Assembly: GCF_024166365.1 (NCBI RefSeq)
Contig: NC_064822.1
Span: 104,776,823-104,840,822 of the forward strand
Length of the DNA: 64,000 nucleotides
Reading direction: 5' to 3'
DNA from: Elephas maximus indicus
Lineage: Eukaryota; Chordata; Mammalia; Proboscidea; Elephantidae
The position numbers were made by a program, and so were the translations under genes. Shown here one piece after another: positions 45,549 through 55,559 of the stretch (position 1 is its first letter; each line of letters opens with the position of its first letter). The notes under the pieces are model-generated. The model worked only from the letters and a program-made list of their open reading frames with translations. It ran no database searches and had not been told where the DNA came from.

Positions 45549-46270
45549 CTGTAAAAATAGCATGGAGGCAGTGTGTGATCTCCTCTAACTTCATGATGGG
45601 GAAAGAGAACCAAGATCAGTAGCCCAAGGCTGATTCCTTTGAGGCAGTAATCAGACATGTTTTCTCGTCTGCCATCTTTGCTAGTTCTGACACCAATTAT
45701 CCCTTTCACAGCACTCTCTACTTCTCTGCTGAGTTCAATAATTCATTGCAGTGGCCACACAACTCACAGACAATACTCACAATTATGGGGTTTATTAGGG
45801 AAGTAAGAGGTTAAAATTCAGGCTTAGGAATATTCAGGATACAGTCTTCCATCAGGACAGCCTCCTCTGAACTGTGCTCGTAGGTACATCTTTCCCTGGC
45901 CCTAGGCCTCTCCCCAAAGGCACTCAGCTTTCTCTCTCCATAGGCCAGGAAGCCCACCATGCTGTTTACTGCTGCTGGGTCTCTCCTGCCACTACTTCTC
46001 ACCCTCTTCAGGGTTACAGCTCTGTCTCTCTCTTTCTCCTGCTTCCAGAAGCGTCTTAGCACACTCTCCCCTCATGGCTGCTCTTCTTCGGTGATAGTAG
46101 GATCCTCCTCTGTACTCTGGAATTCACTGTCTTTTAAGGCAAAACTGACCAATCCCCTTGGTGGGCTCCAATTACCCTATCACAAAGTCCCGCCAGTCAC
46201 CTGGGTGAGAGTTCCAAGACCATGGCTAGAAAGGCCATACAAAAGTAATCAGTTTCACTACACCCCTTTG
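45549..46270 (-). repeat. LTR-like repeat, copy 2
   Basis: Homologue of 29843-30556 with the same landmark order and the AATAAA on the minus strand near 45790. Ends TGTAAAAA...TGTACA are approximate. Confidence 0.55.
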
Positions 46271-46339
46271 TACATACTTAATCCTTTATATGTAAATGCA
46301 CAGTCTCTCCCTTATTATTTTAGAAAATTATTTGAGTTA

Positions 46340-46910
46340 AGCAGTAGGGACATTCTGAATTTGAGTTTTCCTGTGGACAATCAAGTGGAGATGTCCATTG
46401 GCAATATGGGGCTCGGTTGAAAAGTCCTATTTCTGTACTGTTGCCTACAATTTCAATTAAAACAACCTATTTTGGCTTTTTCTGTCTTTGGCTGTTTCAG
46501 CTCCAGTACTTGCAAGCTGTCCTAGATTTTTCTTCTCTTTGTTTTTGTCCTCTTTATTCTGCTCTTGCTAGACTCAAGGGCTTCTTGCTTTCTGACCCCT
46601 GCATTTTCCCCATGTCTACATATATTTTCCTCTCTTCTGTTTTTCTCAAAGATCATTTAATTCTTCATTTTCTTTAGGTTTCAGGGTTCATTTTTATCAA
46701 AGTCATATGTGCACATAGTTTGTAGAATGAGATAGTTTTTTTTAAAAGACAGCTCCTTTATTTCCTTTTCCTCAAACGCACTTTTTCTTTTAGCAGGCAC
46801 TTCTGGTATTTATCTCCTGTGGGGTAAAGGACCTAGTTTTACCTTATGTAAGGCTTTTGTCCTTGGCTCTGGAGAAATAAATTTTGGAGTAATTGGGGTG
46901 CTTCAGTGTA
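46340..46910. other. Old repeat remainder, then nothing recognised
   Basis: 46340-46420 resembles the continuation of 44311-44700. After that no gene or named repeat; the plus frame 46417-46677 has no recognisable product. Confidence 0.35.
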
Positions 46911-47423
46911 TGTCTTAGTCATCTAGTGCTGCTATAACAGAAAATACCACAAGTTGGATGGTTTTAACAAAGGGAAATTTATTCTCACACATCTAGTAGG
47001 CTACAAGTCCAATTTCAGGGCGCCAGCTCCAGAGGAAGGCTTTCTTTGTCGGCTCTTGAAGGTCTTTGTTATAAGTCTTCCCTTGGTCTGGGAGCATCTC
47101 AGCACAGGACCCTCAGGTCCGAAGGATGTTCTTTGCTCCCAGCACTGCTTTCTTGGTGGTATGAGGTCTCCTTCTCTGCTTGCTTGCCTTTTTTTTTTTT
47201 TATCTCTTGTAAATAAAAGGTGGTGCAGGCCAAACCCCAGGGAAACTCCTTTCACACTGGATCAGGGATGTGACCTTAGTAAGGGTGTTACAATCCTGCC
47301 CTAATCCTCTTTCACATAAAATTGTAATCACAGAATAGAGGACAACCACACAATAGTTAGAATCATGGCCCAACCAAGTTGACACGTATTTTGGGGGGAC
47401 ACAATTCAATCCATGACAGTGTG
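46906..47423 (-). mobile_element. Solo MaLR-like LTR
   Basis: LTR 46911-47418, TGTCTTAGTC...CAATCCATGACA. Flanks GTGTA and GTGTG match at four of five bases. Close relative of 36164-36659, including CTGCTTTCTTGGTG and CCATGACAG. Confidence 0.85.
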
Positions 47424-48155
47424 GGACTTCCAGACCACATGTTAGAATTTGTGCCGGTGAGTGGGGGCTAGCCAGACCAGAAAAGACTCACCTGGGAGGT
47501 CAATATCATCTAGCCTCAGGAAGCATGATTTAGCATATCATGCAGGACTGGCTGATAAAAGCCCTGAACACAAAGGTTCACAGAGCTTCCTGGTTGATGA
47601 GAACATCTGTTCTTGGGATGGTAACTTGTCCCTTGGAACATGCAAGCTCCATGTTGGGAACCATCCCAGACGTCACTCTATGCGTTTTTTCATTTGTACC
47701 TTTTTTGGTTATAATAAATCTGTAGTTGTAAGTATGGTATATTTTCTGTGAGTTCTCGGAGTCATTCCAGTGAGTTTTCGAATGCAAAGGAGCAGGGGGA
47801 GCAAGGAGGTCAGAATGTAAGAGTGTTGTATGGATTTCCATCTTGCGGCTGGCATCCTGAAGGGGTAGTGGGAAACTAGCCGCAGACTGTTGGCTAGCAG
47901 GTCAGAAGTTTGGAGTATCACGTGGACTCCTCAAACTCATGTCTGGCGCCTGCCTATTTGGTAGTCTGAAAAATGGGGGTGTCCTTTTTAACTTGTGAGC
48001 TCTGACCTAGCACTGGGTGGCTAGGGTCAGAGAGAGAGTACCACATGGGCAGCTGGTGATGAGGGTGGAGAAATGGGAATATGAAGACTGAGTCAGTCTC
48101 CAGATTTTAAGGATTGGATTCATGCTGATGCTTATGAATCCTATTCTCTATTTCT
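47424..48155. other. Non-coding, no feature recognised
   Basis: Small frames on both strands (47461-47921) show no family resemblance. Confidence 0.35.
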
Positions 48156-48622
48156 CTAAATAGCATGCTTTTTTAAAAAAAATTATTTCTTGTGCTTTAA
48201 GTGAAAGTTTACAAATCAAATTAGTCTGTCATACAAAAACTTATATACACCTTGCTGTGTACTCCCAGCTGCTCTCCCCCTAATGAGACAGCACAGCCCT
48301 CCTTGCCACCCTATTCCTATGTCCATTCAAGCGGCTTCTGTGCCCCTCTGCCTTCTCATCTCGCCTCCAGACAGGAGCGGACCACATAGTTTCATGTGTC
48401 TACTTGAGCCAAGAAGGTCACTCCTCACCAGTATCATTTTCTGTCTTATAGTCCGGTCCAATCCCTGTCTGAAGAGTTGACTTTGGGAATGGTTCCAGTC
48501 TTGGGCTAACAGAATCTGGAGACCATGACCTCCGGGGTCCCTCCAGTCTCAGGCCATTAAGTCTGGTCTTCGCATGCAATTTAGAAAAAAAAAAAATTTT
48601 TTTTTTCCTAAATTGCATGCGT
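48156..48622 (-). mobile_element. Young L1 3' end with foldback at its 5' junction
   Basis: L1 3' UTR 48169-48570, reversed. CTAAATAGCATGC (48156-48168) and CTAAATTGCATGC (48610-48622) are the duplicated target. Between the L1 5' end and the right duplication lies an inverted copy of the target joined by A12-T12. Confidence 0.88.
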
Positions 48623-48623
48623 T
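48571..48623. repeat. 53-bp near-perfect palindrome
   Basis: CGCATGCAATTTAG + A12 pairs with T12 + CCTAAATTGCATGCG, leaving one unpaired C. It can form a hairpin of 26 base pairs. Confidence 0.95.
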
Positions 48624-49168
48624 GATTGCTGTTTCTGATGCCATCAATTGTAAGACACACCATTATTTTATGTATTACTATAACAGAAATAGGCCCAAGA
48701 TAGGAGTCTCTTAGGAGACCCTACATAAAGCTGGAATACCAAAGGACACGTGAAAATATGAGAGATAAACCCACCACACAGAAAAGGATAGGAAGGCAAC
48801 ATGCATGTCTCAACCTTGGTGCTGTACAGAAGGGGGGAAATTGTCTTGGGAATTTGAACCACTTCTTGGTCTGAATTCACACTACCTATGTGATTCAGAA
48901 ATTTAAAGCAGAGATTTTAATTACAAGTTGTTTCAGGTTGGTGGTTCCCCAGGTGCTTGGAAGGAACAGATAGCAGTTGTAAGATGTCATTGCTTGCATC
49001 CGTATTTGAGAGACGCGAAAATATGAAAAAAAGATGTGCATTTTAGAATCAGTGAAATATGATACCATATTTCATATATGATTACATTCTCTATATCTTA
49101 TCCCTGTGGAGTTTACATTCTGGAGGGAGGGGTATTTACACAAAATAAGTATATGGTATGCCAGACGT
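48624..49168. other. Non-coding, no feature recognised
   Basis: No supported gene or repeat. Confidence 0.35.
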
Positions 49169-49316
49169 TAAAACCCCAAACCCATTGCTGTCAAGTCAAT
49201 TCCGACTCCCCGTCACCATGTAGGACAGAGTCGAATTGCCCCATAGGATTTCCAAGGAGCAGCTGGTGGATTCGAACTGCTGACCATTTGGTTAGCAGCC
49301 AAGCTGTTAACCATAC
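49169..49316 (-). repeat. AfroSINE lacking its 5' end
   Basis: CCCATTGCTGTCAAGTCAAT to TTTGGTTAGCAGCCAAGCTG, reversed. The head block (CCACCAGGG...) is missing. Confidence 0.85.
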
Positions 49317-49623
49317 AGATAAGTAAATAAAATGAAGACTAAAAATTGACTCATGGATTTAGCCGTTTGGGATTTGTTGCTGATCTTGACAGGAAGCAAA
49401 ACCTATTGGGGTGATTTTATTTTTAAATATCCTTATTGAGTTATAGTTCACATACCATACAATACGTTGTTGGTGGTGATTTCAAAAGACAATGGGAGGG
49501 AAGGAATTAGAAAAAGTGAGTATAGATAGCTTCTATCAGAGTTTTGCTGTCAAGAAGAGCAAAGAAATAGATAAATAGCTGGAGGGGGAATTAGGGTTAA
49601 GAAATATCCTTTAAGAAATAAGG
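49317..49623. other. Non-coding, no feature recognised
   Basis: Contains TTATTGAGTTATAGTTCACA, a possible short old L1 3' end around 49430. Confidence 0.35.
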
Positions 49624-50149
49624 GCATGTGTTATGGATCGAATTGTGTCCCCCCAAAATGTGTGTCTACTTGGCTAGGCCATGATTTCCAGTATTGTGTG
49701 ATTGTCCCCCATTTTGTCATCTGATGTGATTTTCCTAAGTGTTGTAAATCCTACCTTTATGATGTTAATGAGGCAGGATTAGAGGCAGTTACGTTACTGA
49801 AGCAGGACTCAGTCTACAAGATTAGGTTGTGTTTTAGGTCAATTTCTTTTGTGATATAAAAAAGACAAGCAAGCAGAGGGATGTGGGGACCTCATTACCA
49901 CCACACAAGAAGAGCCATGAGTGTGCGCCCTTTGGACCTAGGGTCCCTGTGCTGAAAAGTTCCTAAATGAGGGGAAGATCGATGACAAGGACCTTAGAGC
50001 CGACAGAGAGAGAAAGCCTTCCCCTGGAGCTGGCACCCTGAATTCGGACTTATAGCCTCCTAGACCGTGAGAGAATAAATTTCTCTTTGTTAAAGCCATC
50101 CACTTATGGTATCTCTGGTATAGCAGAACTAGGTAACTAAGACAGCGTG
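49624..50149 (+). mobile_element. Solo MaLR-like LTR, plus orientation
   Basis: LTR 49629-50144 from TGTTATGGATCGAATTGTGT to ACTAAGACA, with AGAATAAATTTCTCTTTGTT near its end. Flanks GCATG and GCGTG match at four of five bases. It contains a GATATAAAAAAGACAAGC stretch that could be a TATA box. Confidence 0.85.
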
Positions 50150-51283
50150 TTTATACAATTATGATGGGATGATCCAGTAAAGAAGGAAGCGTTGCTGATA
50201 TGGAAGGGAGAGGGGGGAATGGCTGGAACAGTAACAGTGATAGGCAGTAGGGCTTGGAATCTGGTACGCAAATGGAGGTGTTGGCCTAAGACTGGAACAA
50301 TCATTTCATTCACACTAAATAGCAGGATGGAAGATAGGGCACATGGGAACAGATGCAGGTGGTGAGTAATGATGGTGGTCGCTTCCTGTTTTACTGAGAA
50401 AATGAAAGGAAGAGCATCATCTGGGAATGAGGATAGGAGAGGAGGTGTTGATGGCTTGAGAAGAGAGGAAATGACATGAAATGGGCCTCTGGGGCCAGGG
50501 AGAGTGAATGAATAAGGCAAATGTAAAATGTAGTAGTATTGTTTTGCTGGGCTAAGAGATTGTTGGTGGTTGTGAATTTTAAGTGAGACCTTAATATGGA
50601 GATATATATATATTTTTCTTCTTTTTAAAGTCACGTTTAGCAGGCGTGGAATAGGCAGGCAGCTGTATTTTTTGTTTTTAACATGTTATTAGGGAAAAAT
50701 TTAAACATACAAAAGTAGATAGAACCCTCGTGTACTTATCACCCAGCTTCAATAAGTACTAACTCATGGCCAATCTTTTGTTTCCTCACCCACTTATTTT
50801 GACACAATCTTATACATCATATTTTACTCATATTTTATGCTGTACCTCTAAAAAGAGATGAACTGTTACCCAAAAAATACCATTACCACACCAAACAATT
50901 TAAGAGTTCCCGAATACCAAATATCCTGTCAGTGTTCAAAATTCCAGTTGTCTTCTAAATGTCCTAAAGGGTTTAGTTAGTTTGACAGGGAATTGTATTT
51001 AACCAGGGCTGTTCTTTTGCTAGGCAGGGATGATAAAGTAAGGGAGAAGGCAAGAGAGTTGAGAGTGTATGCAAGGGAATGGTTATGATGATGAACCTTG
51101 GTATCTAAGCTAAGTAAGGAAGAAAATGAGAACTTGAAAGGGGGGTGGAAAATGGCTTTTAAGTCCTAGTAGTTTCAAAGGATTGTTGGACTTAGGTTGC
51201 TAGAAGGAACAATCTGCAGAAGTTGGAAGTGGTGATTGGAGAGTGGGATGTTGATGAAATAGATTGTGGAGGGAACATAGTTA
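50150..51283. repeat. Unidentified ancient repeat, copy 2, with LINE-like insert
   Basis: Homologous in parts to 33300-34250. Around 50670-50990 an old LINE-like fragment (GTGTACTTATCACCCAGCTT) interrupts it. Confidence 0.4.
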
Positions 51284-51478
51284 CCAAAGCCCTGGTGGTG
51301 CAGTGGTTAAGAGCTTGGCTGCTAAGGCCGGTGGTTTGAACCTACCAGCTGTTCTGCGGGAGAAAGATGTGGCAGTCTCTGCTTCCATAAAGATTACAGC
51401 CTTGGACACCCTATGGGGCAGTTCCACTCTGTCCAATAGGTTGCTATGAGTCAGAATCAACTTGACGGCAATGGTTTT
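51284..51478 (+). repeat. AfroSINE
   Basis: GCCCTGGTGGTGCAGTGGTT, CCATAAAGATTACAGCCTTG, GGTTGCTATGAGTCAGAATC and a long T-run tail that merges with the next L1. Confidence 0.92.
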
Positions 51479-52060
51479 TTTTTTTTTTTTAATGTTGTTC
51501 TGGTGAAAGTTTATACAGTAAATTAGATTCCTGTTCAACAATTCATACACAGATTGTTCCGTGACATTGGTTACATTCCCTGCAATGTGTCAGCACTCTC
51601 ACCATTTACACCTCGCCTGCCCTGTTTCCATTCATCCAGTTTCCCTGCCCTTCTTTGCTTTTGAGTAAATGTTGACAGTTTGGTCTCGTGTAGTTTATTG
51701 TTTAAAGGAGCACATTTCTCACGGATTTTATTGTTTATTTTATAGGCCAATCCATTATTTGCCTGAAAGGTGACCTCTGGGAGTGGCTTCAGTTCCAGGT
51801 TAAAATGATATCTTAGGGTGATAGTTTGGGCGTTCGTCTAGTCTCTATCAGTCTGGTAAGTCTGGCCTTTTTTATGAATTTGAGTTTTGTTCTACCTTTT
51901 TCTTTCATTCTAACTGGGACCTTCTATTGTGTACCTGGTCAGAACAGTCGGTAGTGGTAGCCAGACACCATCTATTTCTTCTGGTCTCAGGCTAGAGGAG
52001 GCTGTGGTTCATGTGGCCGTTAGTACTGTGCGGGTGTATCATAATGACAAGGTCTAGGGT
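51479..52060 (-). mobile_element. Old L1 3' end
   Basis: AATGTTGTTCTGGTGAAAGT, CAGTAAATTAGATTCCTGTT, and CTTCTGGTCTCAGGCTAGAG, the same old 3' UTR as at 16325 and 32528. Confidence 0.82.
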
Positions 52061-53050
52061 ATGGATACTTTGGGAGTGAGTGGCTAAAGATCATTGCAGG
52101 AGAGGAGGTCAGTGGAACTGAGAGGTTAGAGTATTACAACAGTCATCTTTGTGAACTTTGAAATCACCAGGAATTACAACAGAACAGTGAGCCAGGAACT
52201 AAAATCTTCAAGGCTTGAGAGGAAGTGACCCAGGCACATCCAAATGACTGTAACAGAGAGGGGTAGGTGGTGGTATGCTCTGACAAGAGATTTTTTTTTT
52301 TCCTTAGGAAGGAAGGAACGAAGGGAGGGAGGAAAGGGAATAATCTGGAAACAGCAAAAAGGTACAAGGTATAAACCTATTTCTTCCACACCCAGACACA
52401 TAGTATAAGGGGCTTGGGAGAGAAAGCACCACTTGATAGGACTATAGAGAGAGCATTGGTGAGCCAGGTTTCAGTGAGAGCAAAAAAGGTGAAGGGATTG
52501 TTCAGACAAGAGATTGAGGATATAGGAAATTTTGCTGATGAATTACAGGGGGCATAGTGGAAAAGTTTCAAGAACTAAGGAGGAGTGGGAAGGAGGGTTT
52601 TCTGAAAGGGGTTATACTTACTTAGCCATGTGGGGATGAGTATGTGGGGATTTTGGAATGGCCCAGGAGTCCTGGGGTTCTTGTGATGAATGGTGTAAAG
52701 AGAAATAGATACCCTAACAAGATTAGCCCTGATGCCTCAACGTAAATTGTAGTGTAAGCTGATGAGGGCTAGAGGGATGGTAAGCTGCAGAATAAAGGGT
52801 TCCCTTCACTCCTGCCAATGCTTGTGTGGAGGCTGGGGGAAAGCAGAGGAGCTGAATTTCTTTTTCTCCCTCCTTACTCCTGGGGCAAAAGTAGTCAACA
52901 GTAAAATCCATGAATCCACTATTAAAAAAACTGAAATTCCCTTTTATCTTTTATTGGTTTTCTATTCCCTGTGGTTTACCTGCTTCCGCCTCCATTTTCT
53001 TCCTTTTTCTTACTGAAAACATAGAACATTTAGATATTTTCAGTACCCTG
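52061..53050. repeat. Unidentified ancient repeat, continued
   Basis: GAGCCAGGTTTCAGTGAGAG and ACAGAACAGTGAGCCAGGAA belong to the purine-rich text shared with 33300-34250. The frames at 52164-52571 minus are by-products. Confidence 0.35.
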
Positions 53051-53054
53051 TTCT

Positions 53055-54594
53055 TTTTTTTTTTTTTAATTTATTTTGCTTTAAGTGAAAGTTTACAAAT
53101 CAAGTCATTCTCATACAAAAAGCCATACACACCCCGCAGTGCACTCCCAGCTGCTCTCCCCTTAATGAGTCAGCACACTCCTCCTCTCTACCCTGTATTC
53201 CCCATGTGCGTGTTCCTGTCCCCCTCTGCCTTCTTACCTTGCCGCCAGACAGGAGTCACCCACATAGTCTCCTGTGTCTACTTGAGCCACATAATGGTTC
53301 CAATCTTGGGCAATCAAAGGGTCTAGGGACCATGACCATCACGGTTCCTCCGGTCTCAGTCACACCATTAAGCCTGGTCTTTTTATGAGAATTTAAGATC
53401 TGCATCCCACCGTTCTCCTGCTACATCAGGGATTCTCTGTTGTGTTCCCTGTCAGGGCAGTGATCGATGGTAGCCAGGCACATCTAGTTCTTTGGGTCTC
53501 AGGCTGATGGAGTCTCTGGCTTATGTGGCCCTTTCTGTCTCTTGGGCTCATATTTACCTTGTGTCTTTGGTGCTCTTCATTCTTCTTTGCTCCAGATGGG
53601 TTGAGACCAATTGATGCATGTTAGATGGCCGCTTGTTAGCGTTTAAGACCCCAAATGTCTCTCACCAAAGTGTAAATGCAGAATGTTTTCTTAATACATT
53701 TTGTTATGCCAGTTGACTTACATGCCCTCGAAACCATGGTCCCCAGACCCCCGTCCCTGCTGCTCTGGCCTTCGAAGCTTTTGGTTGTATTCAAGAAACT
53801 ACTTTTGGTTTACTCCAGTTGTACTGACTGTCCTCATGTTATGTATTGCCCTTCCCTTCACCTAAAGAAAAATTTTGCCTGCTATCTAGTTTTTTTTTTT
53901 TTTTATCTAGTTAGTGAATATCCCTTTCCCACCCTCATAACCATCAAAAAAATTTTTTTTCTGTGTTTAAACTGTATCTAGAGCTCCTATGATAGTGGTC
54001 TCATACAATAGTTGTATTTTTGCAATTGACTGATTTCACTCAGCATAACACCTTCCAGATTCCTCCATGTTATGAAATGTTTCACAGATTCATCGTTGTT
54101 CTTAATTGTTGCATAGTATTCCATTGTGTGAATATACCATAATTTATTTATCCATTCATCCGTTGGTGGGCACTTTGGTTCTTCCATGTATTTGCTGTTG
54201 TACACAGTGCTGCAGTGAACATGGGTACGCATATATCTGTTTGTGTGAAGTTTCTCATTTCTTTAGGGTATATCCCAAGGAGTGAAATTGCTGGGTCATA
54301 CGGTAGTTCTATTTCTAGCTTTTTAAAGAAGTGCCAAATCAATTTCCAAAGTGGCTGTATCATTTTACATTCCCACCAAAGGTATATAAGTGTTCCAGTC
54401 TCTCCACAACCTCTCCAACATTTATTATTTTGTATTTTTTGGATTAATGCCAGCCTTGTTGGAGTGAGATGGAATCTCATTGTAGTTTTGATTTGCATTT
54501 CTCTAATGGCTAATGATGGTGAGCATTTCCTCATGTATCTGTTAGCTACCTGAATGTCTTCTTTAGTGAAGTGCCTGTTCATATCCTTTGCCAT
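53055..54594 (-). mobile_element. L1 number 1 of the terminal stack
   Basis: Reversed 3' end at 53055, 3' UTR to about 53930, then ORF2 C-terminus. The minus frame 54148-54594 encodes [20 protein letters not shown], then a [17 protein letters not shown] cysteine cluster and [20 protein letters not shown]. It breaks in mid-ORF2 at 54594, where the next L1 begins. Confidence 0.94.
53883..53911. repeat. Poly(T) insertion with 8-bp duplication
   Basis: TATCTAGT on both sides of a pure T-run (53890-53904) inside the L1 3' UTR. Other L1 copies have CTATCTAGTTAGTG or its equivalent uninterrupted. Confidence 0.8.
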
Positions 54595-55559
54595 CTAAAA
54601 AAAAATTTTTATTGTGCTTCAAGTGTAAGTTTACAAATCAAGTCGGACTCTCATACAAAAATTTATAAACACCTTGCTGTGTTTTTTTTTTTTTATACAC
54701 TCCTAATTGCTTTCCCCCTGATGAGACAGCCCACTCCTTCCCTCTGTTCTCTCTTTTCGTGTCCATTCACCAGCTTCTGATCCCTCTACCCTCTCATCTC
54801 CCCTTCAGACAGGAGATGCCAACGTAGTCTCACGTGTCTATTTAAACCTAGAAGCCCCTTCCTCCACAGTAACATTTTCTATCCCATGGTCCAGTCCAAT
54901 CTCTGTCCGAAGAGTTGGCTTTGGGAATGGTTCCTGTCTTGGGCTAACAGAAGGTCTGGGGACGATGACCTCCGGGGTCCTTCTAGTCTCAGTCAGACCA
55001 TTAAGTCTGGTCTTTTTATGAGAATTTGGGGTCTGCATCCCACTGCTCTCCTGCTCCTTCAGTCGTTCTCTGTTCCCTGTCAGGGCAGTCATCGGTTGTA
55101 GCCAGGCACCGTCTAGTTCTTCTGGTTTTAGGCTAATGTAGTCTCTGGTTTATGTGGCCCTTTCTGCCTCTTGGGCTCATAATTACCTGGTGTCTTTGGT
55201 GTTCTTCATTCTCCTTTGCTCCAGGTGAGTTGAGACCAATTGATGCATATTAGATGGCCGCTTGCTAGTGTTTAAGACTGCCGACGCCACCCTCCAAAGT
55301 GGGATGCAGAATGTTTTCTTAATAGATTTTATTATGCCAGTTGACTTAGATGTCCCCTGAAACTGTGGTCTCTAAACCCCCATCCCTGCTGTACTGGCCT
55401 TCAGAGTGTTCAGTTTATTCAGGAAACTTCTTGGCTTTTGGTTTAGTCCAGTTGTGCTGACCTCTACTGTGTTGTCTTTCCCTTCACCTAAAATAGTTCT
55501 TATATACTAATTAGTGAAAACCCTCTCCCTCCCTCCCCCATCTTGTAATCATCAAAGAA

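Noticed and set aside
47001..47304. Open frames on both strands
   Set aside because: They fall entirely inside a solo LTR and its flanks.
50137..50634. 165-residue minus-strand frame
   Set aside because: Same purine-rich repeat family; no recognisable domain or splice context.
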